A program made the position numbers and the translations under genes. DNA of 64,000 nucleotides from Pyrocephalus nanus (Eukaryota > Chordata > Aves > Passeriformes > Tyrannidae), in assembly GCA_038380795.1 (NCBI GenBank), contig CM076259.1, positions 63,631,938 to 63,695,937 of the forward strand, read 5' to 3'. Every line of letters begins with the position of its first letter. Position 1 is the first letter of the stretch. Below are positions 52,146 to 64,000 of this stretch, piece by piece. The notes beneath the pieces were generated by a model that was given only the letters and a program-made list of their open reading frames with translations, was not told the DNA's origin and ran no database searches.

Positions 52146-52520
52146 TCAGATGGGCAGAGAAGATTCCTGTTTCTCCACTTCAGTACAAGTGTACAATAAA
52201 CACAGCCTTTTTAAGGACTGAAAAGCCTCAGAAGGAAGTGTTAACTGACAAGCTGTCCCACCTGGTCCCTGTGTACCAGCAGAGTTGTGCCATGGAAGCA
52301 GGAGGATTGCTCACACTTCATTCCTCCTCCATAGTCCTTCGGGAAAACACTCAATGTGAAGAGCCTCTCCCATCGTGCAAACTCTAAAGTATTGCAGTAA
52401 CAGTAATCTATTATGTAGATTTTATAGATCATTTATACAAATTAGTGAAACCTTAGCCTTGATTGTGGTTTAAAATAGACTCAGAAATAACAATACAGCA
52501 ATAAAAATGACAGAAGCAAG

Positions 52521-52544
52521 AATAATAATAATAATAATAATAAT
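52521..52544. repeat. (AAT)8 microsatellite
   Basis: Eight uninterrupted AAT units in intergenic DNA. Confidence 0.95.
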
Positions 52545-53581
52545 GAATTGATCAAAAATTATCCATTAAGGTTCCTCCTCTTTACAAGTACTGGATAATA
52601 AAAAAGGCATTTTTAGCCAGAAAATTATTTGATATTATTTTGCCTTTATTCTTTATGGTTTCAAAAATGCTAGTAATGTTCACAGAGTCCTACAGCATTT
52701 TAAAACACAGAAAGAAAACATTTTCTTCTGAGCCATCAAATTACTCTTGTATGAAAAGAAGTATTTAGATTTGTGTTTTTAATTTTGTTGAAGATTCTGT
52801 ACATTAACACATACCCCCCTGCAGAGGAAAATGGCTCTTTTTAATAATGCAATGTACTTGAAGTCCCTTAGGAGGAAACTCTTGGCATGGAAGTTTTATT
52901 GGCACTGTAAGCAACTTATGGAAATACGTGTCCGTATTGTGGTGACTGTAGCTAGGACTCCTCTTTTTCTGGACAAGCTGAATCTCATGGAGAGTTGAGT
53001 CATGCTCAAAACAGTTACTTATCCAGCTTCTTTAGCCAGTGCAGCTAAAAAACTTTTACAAAGGACTTGATGTGCAAAGTATTCTTCCTGTATCATCCTA
53101 AGCAGCTGTCTGTCTTTCTACTGCCTTACCCCAGTGAAGTCTTTAAAAAACTTTACTCGGTTTACACCAGGCCCATTTCTCCTCTGCTTTCTGATTGATA
53201 TACACTTCTGAAAAGTCAGGCAAATCCTCACAGGATGAGTGGCAGCATTCTGTGAATAGTCATGAGTGAACTCCCTCACAAATCAAAGCAACTGGGCTTT
53301 CAGAGTACTTGAAAAATGCAATGCCTCTGCCACTCCTCCCAACTGTTATCACCTTTTTCATGCCTATGGGCCACATGTGGCAAGCGGCACACAAGGATAG
53401 TTTCCTGCCTCCTCCCAACCAGAAATTTCTCTCAAAGATTACTACTTTTTTCACTTCAGGAAAATATATTAGAATAATTCTTAATTGGAACTAAATAAGA
53501 ATATAAAATAACATTTTTACCCAAAGACATAAAAAATTGGAGGAATCACTGGCTGCATAGGTAAATTTTCTTTTCCTCTGA

Positions 53582-53618
53582 GTTTTTGTGTGTGTGTGTG
53601 TGCGCGTGTTTTTTGTTG

Positions 53619-53650
<32 letters not shown>

Positions 53651-53780
53651 TTTGTTGGTTTTTTTGTTTTTTTTGTGTGTGTGTGTTTTGTTGGTTTTTT
53701 GTTGTGTTTTTTGTTTGTTTGTGTTTTTGTGGGGGTTTTGTTTGTTTGTTTTTTTTTGTTTTGCTATTTTTTTTTTTTTT
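53582..53780 (+). repeat. Long T/G-only low-complexity tract
   Basis: From 53606 to 53763 the + strand consists only of T and G. The tract starts with (GT)n and a short gcgc interruption, and includes 22 T at 53619-53640 and two nearly identical blocks (gtgtgtgtgttttgttgg at about 53641 and 53679). Open frames across it encode only Phe/Val/Cys/Leu artefacts. Confidence 0.95.
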
Positions 53781-56700
53781 AATTGTAAATCAGCTGGGTA
53801 TTTATTAGTTCAGCAAAGGTATCCTAGTGCTTTGAAACTCCTAAATGTTTTAAAGGTATTTCCCCCCATTCAAAGAACTGACATGTTTGAATTGTCACCA
53901 AGCAAGCATGGATGGGTTCATTAGGAAGAGCCCACAAATACTCGGATGCAGGAGGTCAAGTTAGAAGGGGTGGATGCCTTCACTTAGAGGCAGGAGTCTG
54001 AAACCTGGCAATTCAATAGTGGTGGCAGTGTAAGCCTCTGAAACAAGAGCACATACTAGGGGTAGAGACAGACACAATAACTTGGTTGCCGTGGCAAGTA
54101 GAGTAAACATTACTGGTAGCTATGGATGGCATGTCTGCAGCTCCCCCGCCCTTTGTTGCTGGACGTGCTTTCCTACATGTAGAACACAACAGAGAGAACT
54201 GGTTTGAGTATCAGGCTTGATTAATAACCCCTTTTCTCTGCAAAACTGTTGCTAGCCACATTCACTAACTAATCTTTTTTATGGCTGAATGCTGCAGAAG
54301 CATGTTGTCATTCCTAACTGCAACTGCAGGTAGGTAAACTGAGACAGCAATGCATAGTCCTCAGCATTGCAACCAGTTGTGCAAATTACAAGCTTTTGAT
54401 TCATATATTCCTATATTCCTCATAGTAGGAATCATGTCACTTAGAGTAAGTGTCCGAGTGATAGATGTTTACTCCTTAGATAATTTTCTTTGATGCAAGT
54501 GAAGAGAAATAGGCTTTTCAAGGGCTTGATCTTGATTAATCTCCTTACTCAAGGCTGAAATTAAATGATTCCCAGTCTATACTCCTTGGGAGCGCATGTT
54601 TCTAAAATAGATTGACTGTTTATCAGATTAACTCTGTACCTGGTCACAGACCCTCCATTTGTACAAATGAAAAACCTAGGCCAGTGTTCCCAGGTGCTAA
54701 CAGGTACCTTTTCTCAGCAGGCTCCTTGGCACTGGTTTCATTTGTCACAACACACAGTCTCCCAGTCTTTGCTCAGTCACAGTTCTGGGACTGACAGGAG
54801 CGTGGGGATGTTGTCAGTGGGAGGGCTGAAATGGTGAAGCAAAGGCCTAGTGAAGCAAAGAGAGTGTATCTGCAGGGGCATACCAGGCTACTTGGACTTG
54901 GGATCCGTATATACTTCTGACCAGTTTCATTTATGGGCCTAGAGTTAGCTTTTTATGTGCTCGGATTTCTTGAAAACATGGCTAAAATTGTAACAGCCCT
55001 CCATCTGATTTGGTTTGACATGCTCAACTCTATTTCCCCGTGTGGGGGTCTTTAAGACCATGGCACATGCTTGTCCAAGAAACTCCTGAGTGATATGGAG
55101 CGCAGATGATGCCAAGTGGCATCCTGCGGCTGTGCACAAACACTGTCTATGTTTGTGGCACATAGACTCAGTGGATCTGACCATCGATCTCCATTGGCTT
55201 TGACACAGAAAAAATTCAGTGCCTTCTGCAAATGGCATTAGATCCTTGAAATAGGCAAATAGACATTATCCGCCTCAATATGTCTCATTTACACTCATCT
55301 CTCAAGAACTGCCATCAGCTTCAGTTCTGAAGGATAACACTCCACACACATTACAAATGATGGTGGTGCTGTTAATTTGGACTGCTCTGGCTATTCCTGC
55401 TCTCTGACCACACTCGAGACTCCTGAACCTAGCATATTCCCTAGGCAGACTTTTCTAAGATGTGTGAAGGAACACATTTGAATTTCTCACTGCTATTTTC
55501 CTTGACCACCTTGTCTTTATATCATGAGGCAGTGGGTGGGAATAGAAATTCTGGCACTATGTTACTCATTATATTATACCTCTTTTATCCAATTCTGGGA
55601 CTTCATTTTGGGGTTTATTCCAGCTCCTGTTTTTCTGTCATCTCCGTCTTCAGGGGTACCTGATCATGGCTATCAGGCAGGGGAGGCAGGGAACAACTGA
55701 CTGTTCTGGTGGTTAAAATTGATTCTCTTCAATCTCCTCCTTTTAATTAGTTGCTCCTTCCTAGCCATGAGATTCACGGACTCTACATGGGCTTTTGCCT
55801 TCACATATACTTAATTCGTCTTCTATAGATGTTTACTCTTTGCTGTTAAAAAATGTTTGTCCTTTGAACACCACCTTGGATCTTACACTCTAATTTATGC
55901 TTCCATTTGCTGGTTTTATTGGAATTAGAGTTGTATATATTCAAGGAATTTTTTCAGGCTTGTGCAGCTGCATCCCTCATGCAGAAAGCACTGTGCATCC
56001 TCCAGGATGAGAAGTGATATACAAAATGAAGTGTGATATGTAAAGATTTCAATTAAATACTCTGATTAATGTTTGGTGTTAGAAGAACATGCTCTTCTAA
56101 ACATTTTAAAGTCCTTTTTCTCCTTGCTTTTGTGCCTAAGTCAAAGGTGGACTTCTAACGAGAATAGGAGTCACTAAGGAACACAAATCTGGTATTCCTT
56201 TCTCAAGCTATATATACTTTTAACAACTCCCATGCTATAGAAAGAGATTTCTCATCCATTGCTTTGCAGCACATGATTTGCACTGCCATGGGTTAGCTAA
56301 TTAGATGTTGATGTATTCAGAGTCCACATCTGCAGCTTTATGAATGGAATGAAAGCCACATGAATCTTTTTTTTGTGTTGTTGTTTTGTTGCTTCTCTTC
56401 TAATATAAGGTCTTTGCACCTTCCAAATTTTCTATTTTTATCCTATTCTCCACAGCTCTATGTGAGCAATTATTGCTTGATGTCTGTAAAGTTCAAATGC
56501 ATACCACCTGCCATAGCATCCATTAGTCATCGCTGTTTCTCTGTCATAAATTCATTGGTGTTAAGTGATTATTGCCAAAGTAAATAGAAAAGGCAACTGG
56601 AGAAGTAGAAAAGTAGAATACTCTGTAGTATTTGTTGGTTTTGTCTTTTTTGGAGACTACTCTGTCAGCAGTCATGCCAAGTACGGGCATTTTGTTCTTT

Positions 56701-57411
56701 TTTTCTTTTGTTTTATGGACTTACCAGTCCTACTGTTAAAAAGGATTTTTAATGCAAACAGTTGCATTTCAGCTAGTTATGACTATTTTCAATTGTTTTC
56801 AAGCTTGTGCACACAATGAACTGCTTGGCAGAAAGACTGTACAATAAGCTTATTTCCAAAAAGTGCCTTACATTTGTATGCTTTTAAAGAATACTGCTCC
56901 TTGCTGTCTTATCTGTGCCAGAGGCCCATGTGAAAAGTGGCATCTTGATCCATTCCTTGTTTCTTCTCTCCTCTGAGATTACTCCAGATATGAAGCTTGA
57001 GCGTATGCTAGCTCAAGATAGAAGTAAAATGTGTGCCATCCTGAAGTTCATGGCAAAGTTCCTGTTGATGTCAAGGAGGCCAGGATTTCATCCAGAGATA
57101 TTTGGCAACGGCTGCACTGGGGAAGTGTCAACATGGACTCCTCTGATAACAATTTTATTTTGTCAATGCCAAAGCATACACCCACTCTATGTCCAAATAG
57201 GAGAAGAACCCAGATGGTGTCATGTCAGACTGCCATCCAGATCCATTTCAAAAGAGTTTTAGTGCCAACTCTGATCAATATATTTAAAATGTTTTACTCT
57301 AAATTACTATAATGCTCCAGTAGACAGTCCCTAGGATGGATAGTACAGTTAACAGGATATGCATAACAATTAGCCCTAGCTGAAGCAACTGGCCAAGGAC
57401 TTTGTAAGAGC

Positions 57412-57470
57412 CCTTCCTTCCTTTCTTCTCTCCTTCCCTCCTTCCTCCTTCCTTCCTTCCTTCCTTCCTT
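57412..57470. repeat. (CCTT)n pyrimidine microsatellite
   Basis: A CCTT/TTCC-type pure pyrimidine tract of ~59 bp with a perfect stretch at its 3' end. The antisense reading gives a Lys/Glu/Gly-rich artefact frame. Confidence 0.95.
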
Positions 57471-58032
57471 GGGGGCAATCATCAGAAATAAGCAGAACAG
57501 GAGAGACTAGTGTCCACAACTGAAAATACGAGCAGAAAAGTCTTCTCCTCTTCCCTCCAACACTTTGCACGATTCAAGAGCATATCCTGTAAATGTCTGG
57601 TTTTCTGAACATGAGGAAACCTCCTCCTCAGGGCCTGCCCAAGCCTCTCTCTGGGCAGAAGCCGAAAGAAGAGCTTAGGGCAGTCACTGCCCTGGCTGGC
57701 AATAAGTAGCTTTGCATCCTTCAGTGTCTTAAAACAAGGCCTAAAAGTGGACCCAGGGGATTTTAATCAGAAGCTAAAGGCTGAGAAATTCCAGGGCTGC
57801 AGACACACAGGTTTGGCTTTCTTCAACTGTCCTTTTTGTCTCTGGAGGAAAATAGATATTGACCTGGAGCAGAAGGAGAAGTCTAGAGAGCTTTTAAACC
57901 AGAGCTGGTTTTACTTCACTGCTTAATGAAACTTAAAAAACAATTACAATTAAATTACAATCGATTAGAGTTGAGCATGAGATTCAAAAGCATAAAAATA
58001 AACAGCCTTTATCTTGAAATACATGTTTTGCC

Positions 58033-58047
58033 TTTTTTTTTTTTTTT
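58033..58047. repeat. Poly(T) tract, 15 T
   Basis: Simple run in intergenic DNA, without a recognised adjacent retroposon. Confidence 0.85.
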
Positions 58048-59605
58048 CTGAAAAAACCCTCACTGTAACTTACTTCCAATCTTATATAATTTTATAATAA
58101 AATAGAAGAAAATGCAAAGAAGTTCCTGGAAATTATTTTAACTGGTATAACAGACCATGATGAACTTCATAGACCAGATCCTGCTTTAACTGAATCCAGG
58201 GCAAATCCAAAGCAATTCCATTGTTCTGATAGGTTTATTTTGAAGAGCACAGACTGACCTTCCAGCATCAGTGTTTAAACTCTTTGCAGTCCAAGGAAAT
58301 TCAAACACTCCTGCAAGCTATAGTATTATTGGATATTTTCCATATTTTTTGCTGCCTGTGTGCAGAATAGATCACTGTGTTCCCAACAATTAATAATTTT
58401 TGTGGGTTTTGTTTTAGTACTCTGCACATAATTAAATACTTTAATCACTTTTTGAAAGTAAACCATAATATATACTACTAAGTCTTGGTGTGTGCTATGG
58501 ATGTTCATGTTCATATGTTAAATCTATTATATCATTGTTGGTTTTTTTTACTCTTAGAATAATTCTCAACATCTTTTTGTAGCATACGTGTCTGGGGGAG
58601 GTGGAGAGTTACCTATTGGCAAAAGTAATGCATCTTTCATCCTTGGATCCTGGCCAAAGGCTACGTAGCCTTGTGATTAATATGTTAGCTGCATATTTAC
58701 AGGGTAGAAAATTCCCCTTCTGCTGAGCTTGTACTCTTACTGACATTAGAACTTTACAGCTTTTGCTGTTGCTTATAGTTTTCCATTTTTCCTGTAACAA
58801 AAATGAGATAAAAAGTGCTTAGACATATCACCACATATTTAATACAGCCAAATTATTGTAAATAGAAAGATAGGTCTGACATCTTCTCACATTATGGAAA
58901 CACAGGAGCCCTGTTACACACAAGGGTGGCATTTCACTTACAGTTTTGAAGTATGATTTTCAGAAACATGCAACAATTTTTTCATGTTTTATCTCAGGTT
59001 TTTTCTAATGAACAAAAACTCAGTAATATTTCCCCTCCTGTAAAATCAAACATTGGACACTAAAGAACTGAGGAAACAAAAAATATTACCGCAAATAGCT
59101 GGCTTATTTGGTGTAGGCCCACTTTTATCCTTTTTACTTAGTAACACACACTCAGATCTCCAGATGAGCATGTAGTACCATGTAATTTTTACCAGCAACC
59201 CCGGTTACCACCAGACTCTAAGCTAACCTTGCTCTACAGCTATCTGCAGACTCTCCATGCACGGAAGTGTGACCCATATAAACTTGTGCTCTGAATCAAT
59301 AATACAGAGATATATGTATTTTTTTTTAATCCTGAGAATTTAGGAAATTGTTATTACCTTGTGCAAAATTTACTCTCAAACTGTTCATGGCCTGCCATGG
59401 TTCTCTTTTTGGTAGGGAGAAGATTCAGTATCTTTGGGACATTAGGTTATTTTAGAATAAACTTGCTTAACGTTTTATGGGTTTTCCTGATTTGGTGAAA
59501 TACAGAATAACACTTAGTATGTGTTAAAGGTCTGAAGAGAAACTTCTTCCATAATTGAGACTTTTCCATATTTTCAAAACAAGCTATCAGAAATACTCCT
59601 TTCTC

Positions 59606-59622
59606 TTTTTTTTTTTTTTTTT
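59606..59622. repeat. Poly(T) tract, 17 T
   Basis: Simple run in intergenic DNA, without a recognised adjacent retroposon. Confidence 0.85.
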
Positions 59623-60693
59623 GATCTTTTGGAGTTAGAGTCATGTCACCAACCTTCAGGTTGTCTGGAATCCTTGTATAATCTGTAGAGAATTATGGCT
59701 ACATCAATACCATTATTGATCTGACTGCGTGGCCACAGCATGTCTGTTCCTCTCTGACTGTGAAGGGAACACTGAAGGACCAGCACAAAGGTAGGCATCT
59801 GCATTACACCTCTGCAGTCTGGTGAAATAGCTCTCACACGTGACCTTCACTTTTACCCTTGTAGGTCTTTTGCACCCACATTTTTTACTGGATATGAATG
59901 CAGACATCGCTGGCCAGCTCTGGTCTTATTATTGGCTTCAATGTTTAAGAAGTCAGAAGCATCTGGACATGGACATCTGTCCTGTTGAAGGATATCACAC
60001 TCTCTGGACCTTCCTTGGCTCTACCAACTCATACACTCAAAATAAGTGTTGAGGCACATCTCAGGAAACAGCACAGAACAAGGATTATTCCCAACAGGCG
60101 GAGAGGAAGAGGTTTTACTGTTATGAATACTAAGGGTGTCATTGTCTTTGCCCCCATGGCCATGTCTTTCTGCCCAGTTTTATCTTGTAGTATAGATGTA
60201 GTCCATGCATCTCATCCTATAAGCATAAATACAGTTTGGTTCAACAACGGCTCTTTTATACACAGTGTTTTATCCATTAAATTTTATCCAGCTAAGTACT
60301 CATTTTCCTAACTTGGAATTTTATTTTCAAATGTAAAATGTTTTGGATTAGGTATGTATTTGCTGATATCTCTGTAGGAGGTGGTAAATTGTTGACATTA
60401 AATATCAAGACAATTATTTTTGCCTATGGAACACTGTCTAATATCTGTTGCAGGGAGGCAGCAATATTTTTTCATAGGAGTATTGTCACTTTTATAAGTA
60501 CCCTAGTGGTTTATTTTTCAGTATGACATCTGTCTCTTTTCTTTCTTCCATTGAGTTTATATAGCATATGCACATAGTGTATGATCATTTTTTTTTTCTT
60601 TCTTTGTTTTTTACCTCTACCTTTCTGAAAATTTACTCATTTATAAAAGGGCGTTCATTAGCATCTCATTTTTTATTGGTTGCTATTTATACT

Positions 60694-60705
60694 CCCCCCC
60701 CCCCC
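60694..60705. repeat. Poly(C) run, 12 C
   Basis: Twelve consecutive C on the + strand; the complementary strand is a 12-G run. Confidence 0.9.
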
Positions 60706-61630
60706 ATGTGTCCTGATACAATTCAAGATGAGAAAAAATACTGAGAAACTGTAAGTAGATTAGCTGTCTATTAGCATTAAAAACCCTAGATCAGGACTAC
60801 TGTATAATTTTCCAAAAATCTCAGAAGCTCCTTCCAGAACCTTGAACTGAGAGTCTGAAATCTGTGGAATGAATGACAGAGGGTCAGAGAAACACTGAGC
60901 TAAAACCAAATCCTTGTCACACTGTGTGAGTCTATGCTAGATCTGGATTACATTAATGATATTTGGCAAGGTAGACATGCTCTGAATAGTTAATTTCCCA
61001 GCTCCTTTAGTCCATCAAACCAGTAAGTGTCTTGGGTGCAAGATACAGTGTTAGCACTTCACATTTGATCCCTCAACTCCCATAAGGACAGTCTCAAGTT
61101 CTCAGTAATGTGTCTGAGTACAAAACCTGTGCTATAATTGCAGGCTCTCATTTCTTGGTACACATCTTGACCTGCAGGATAGCTGATTATCCTCCACATT
61201 TCTCTCTCTGACTGTTTGTTAGAGCGATTTAACAAAATGCTGCAATCACTACCTGTATATATAATTTAAGTAGGTCAACCTCTCTGAAAAACTGCTGAGT
61301 TCTCTAGTGGTTGGAAGCAATAATCACTATTCATGAGCCTTGCTGTATCACTCAAATGCCTTGTTTAGATCAGACAGATCTATTGTGCTAGCTACTCTAC
61401 AAAGACATAAAAAGCACATCTCCCAAAGACTTTGCAACCAAAATTTTAGAGTAGGTGAAGTAATGGAAGGAGAAGGGGAAAGACAAAGAAAAAGCAATAG
61501 TGAGCAGCTTAGTAAAATATTTTAGAAGTATTGCTTTTGTTCACTTTTTGTGATGTAATGTGTGAAGCTAAATTGTGCTGATACAATTCACCTTTTGTGG
61601 AGTGCAGTATCTGAAAAAGAGGTGTTACTG

Positions 61631-61654
61631 TCAAGAAATCAAGGGATTTCTTGA
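61631..61654. repeat. Perfect inverted repeat (10-bp arms, 4-nt loop)
   Basis: tcaagaaatc at 61631-61640 and gatttcttga at 61645-61654 are exact reverse complements around aagg. It is intergenic; no known element was recognised. Confidence 0.9.
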
Positions 61655-63396
61655 TCTAGGTGGTTGCTGGTCGTTCCTGATTGTGGCTTATGACTCTTTA
61701 CACCTCAGGCATGGCAGATAATCTCCTTCCCAGGTAGAACAGGGATCCAAAGCTCTTTCCTTCTTGAAGGCAGGGCAGAGAGTAGTGGGAAATGCATCAG
61801 TGGCTCATATCTTCCTGTATGCCTGACCTGTTGGAATAGGAAGATGATAGATCCCTGTAGGACAACCTTGACCCTCCTGATGCTTCTGGGCAATCTATAA
61901 TTTATAGATCCATGAAGTTTCCAAACTACTTCAATTTATGACCTAGTCCTTAATAGTATTGTCTTCAATCAGCAGCAATGGGGATGATGACGATGCCAAT
62001 GAATGTGAAACATCGCTCAAGCTGCAAACAATACTTCTTGAAAATGAAAAGCTGCAAAAGTAGCTCATACATTAAAGAAGTTGTGAAAACTTGGAAACGA
62101 TGCAGGGAATAGTGACAACAACTTTTGAGGACTAAGGAAATGCCTTATAATGAGAGATGCAAGGAAATCCCTTTGTTCATTGTGTGCAAAACCAAGAGGC
62201 AACCTACATTCTAATATGGCAAGAAAATATTCAAGCTTTTAATATTCTTCTTAGCCTGTTTCTTCACCTGTTTTGAAATGCATAGTTGCCTTTCTGTATT
62301 TTGAGCCCCAAGCCCATGCAAAGCAACAAGTACAAATCACACGTGCTGAAGACTGATAGCTGAACCAAAAAATAATAAATCCAGAATCATTGACAAAAGC
62401 AATTTTCCAGTATATGTTTGATACATTGTACAATGGACCCTCTGCAAATAATACCCAGAACATGAGGAAAGTGATATAAATGTCTGACAAGAGCTATAAA
62501 GATAAAGCACTGTGCAATAAAGACCAGAACTGTACTGAACAAGCCAGCTGAGAGTAGCCCACACAAGAAGCAAGAGAGAGGTCATCTCTTGTCATTCATG
62601 AAATTATGCTGTAAATCAGAGTCAGAGAGAGGCAGAGAAGTCCAGTGGAAGGTGTTTGTAAGTGCACTGAGGGGGAGTATCTTAAAATTCTGAGAGATAA
62701 AGTTGATAAAGTGTGTTTTGAGGTAAAGGAAAGCATTTAAAGTTCTTGCAACTCAGCAACTGAACTGAGTTGTGACTGGTATGGAGGGGATGAGTATTGC
62801 CTTGATTTAAGAATTTCTTTACTGTTCGTTTTCTTGCTGGTATTCCCCAGAGAAATAAAATTAAATAGTTCAGCTTTCATATGAGATGAAAGTTGAATCA
62901 TGGGGTTTTTTGTCTGTATAGATAAATGCTCTCTACTAGGACTCATACCAGTTTGGAGCACTTACCGGCAAAGTTCTTCTCTTCAGAACATCTCACATTC
63001 AGATAATGAAACCCTGTAGCACAAATGTGAGGCACAGAAGAAAATAGCATTACCCACATTTCTGACAGTGGGGTCAGAAAGATATATGTGAAGGCTTTAT
63101 CATGGCCACAAGATGAGTAAAAATAAAATGGAACTGGAATATCAGAGCTCCCGCTTCTCAACCCTAAAAGAAAAGCTAATTAATATGGCCTAGAAGATCC
63201 TCCTATAGGTGGGGAGCAAAACTGTATGATGAGCTGTGAACAGTACTTTTAATGTTTCAGTGTCAGAAGGGATGATCAGGGCTCTGACAAGAAAGAGCCA
63301 TGTCAGGATCTGCTCAAAGGCTTCACTGGTGACCTGTATAATGGACTATAAAACAGGATGGTGACATTTCATAGATGAGCTGAGAAGGGCTGCAAA

Positions 63397-63424
63397 ATTT
63401 TTGGAAGGTTAACCTTCCAAAAAT
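63397..63424. repeat. Perfect 28-bp palindrome without spacer
   Basis: The centre lies between 63410 and 63411. The left half atttttggaaggtt is the exact reverse complement of the right half aaccttccaaaaat. After one mismatched pair, three further pairs match, giving an imperfect 36-bp palindrome. The surrounding sequence is unique and was not recognised as a repeat. Confidence 0.95.
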
Positions 63425-63803
63425 CTTGACAAATCGATTCAAAGAGAGAAAATAAATAGAATGGATCGATCGCAGCAAGGACAAGCTTCACTCAAGCAAT
63501 TAAAGGGACAAACCCTGGAACATGTTAAGGAAAAATCAATTTGCCTGGGCCTGCAGTGTTTGAAGCAGGGGAAGAGCCTTGGATCTGCTGGCAAGTGTAA
63601 GAACAACCTTCAGGTCTGAAATGCCTACATTTCACTCTCTCATGTTAGGTCTCCAGTTTTAATATTTTTTTTCTTCTTAAAAACATCTGTTTGGTTATTT
63701 TTCATTCCTCTAGAAAAGCATGGTTTCTCTTGAAGACTCTTTCCTGGAGTTTTAGCATTGAAAGGAATTAGATTCGATATGCTTCTAATGACTGTTTTAA
63801 ATC

Positions 63804-63817
63804 TTTTTTTTTTTTTT
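63804..63817. repeat. Poly(T) tract, 14 T
   Basis: Simple run near the end of the window, in intergenic DNA. Confidence 0.85.
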
Positions 63818-64000
63818 ATACCAAAGCGCAGTTGTATAGCAAGCCCCTCTTTGCAGAACAGGCATAGAATTGCACACTAGTTTTAAGTGACTCCCTTCTC
63901 CGACTTGCTGCCAGAACAGAGGACACCTTTGAAATATCATGTCAGAAGTTTCTTACAAACTGTATGGAATCAGAATCTCAGACTACACCAGACATGAGTT

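Larger units (their letters stand above)
34921..64000. other. Downstream intergenic DNA, no gene recognised
   Basis: This 29 kb region after LHFPL6 has no exon that I can match to a known family and no tRNA- or rRNA-like sequence. Recognisable contents are four CR1 fragments (36.83, 37.15-38.13, 44.56 and 51.84 kb), one solo LTR (48.27-48.81 kb), simple repeats at 52.5, 53.6, 57.4, 58.0, 59.6, 60.7 and 63.8 kb, inverted repeats at 61.6 and 63.4 kb, and two AT-rich candidate conserved blocks (36.3 and 38.4 kb). The stretches between, notably 39-44.5, 45-48.2, 49-51.8 and 54-57.4 kb, show nothing I can name. Confidence 0.75.

Noticed and set aside
53586..53924. Overlapping + strand frames rich in Phe, Cys and Val, resembling membrane peptides
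   Set aside because: They are translations of the T/G-only simple tract.
57000..57120. Stretch with 'ttcctgttgatgtcaaggaggccaggatttcatcc'-like wording resembling an old amniote dispersed repeat
   Set aside because: Similarity is short and I cannot name the family confidently.
57294..57570. Minus-strand Lys/Glu/Gly-rich frames
   Set aside because: Generated by the (CCTT)n microsatellite read antisense.

Overview
This window is nuclear DNA from an amniote, most likely a bird. It is dominated by non-coding sequence with short spurious open frames, GT-AG introns and vertebrate-type poly(A) signals. It carries several CR1 LINE fragments with the avian 3' end and one endogenous-retrovirus solo LTR of a type common in bird genomes. 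No operons, ribosome-binding sites, CRISPR arrays, tRNA or rRNA genes were seen.

Only one gene is supported: the 3' half of LHFPL6 (formerly LHFP, LHFPL tetraspan subfamily member 6) on the + strand. A 99-nt internal coding exon lies at 21572-21670. The terminal exon begins at 33829, with the stop codon ending at 33947 and a 3' UTR of about 1 kb ending near 34920. Both splice junctions are phase 1. The two coding pieces fit the last ~72 residues of a ~200-residue four-transmembrane protein. The start codon and first ~128 codons lie upstream of this window.

Layout: 1-21571 is the 3' part of the upstream intron. It is mostly unique sequence with two old CR1 remnants, one probable CR1 scrap and two small tandem duplications. 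21671-33828 is the last intron (12.2 kb), with two younger CR1 copies and three AT-rich, repeat-free blocks that resemble conserved non-coding elements. 33829-34920 is the last exon and 3' UTR. 34921-64000 is downstream intergenic DNA in which I see no gene. It holds a ~1 kb antisense CR1, two shorter CR1 copies, a 546-bp solo LTR with a 5-bp target-site duplication, several microsatellites, a long T/G-only tract, two further candidate conserved non-coding blocks and a perfect 28-bp palindrome.

I found no evidence for a new multi-gene system. The items most worth checking are the candidate non-coding elements around LHFPL6, the palindrome near 63.4 kb, the Pumilio-type site overlapping the distal poly(A) signal, and a possible N-glycosylation sequon in LHFPL6. 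Family calls rest on memory of LHFPL6, CR1 and avian LTR sequences; no database search was possible.
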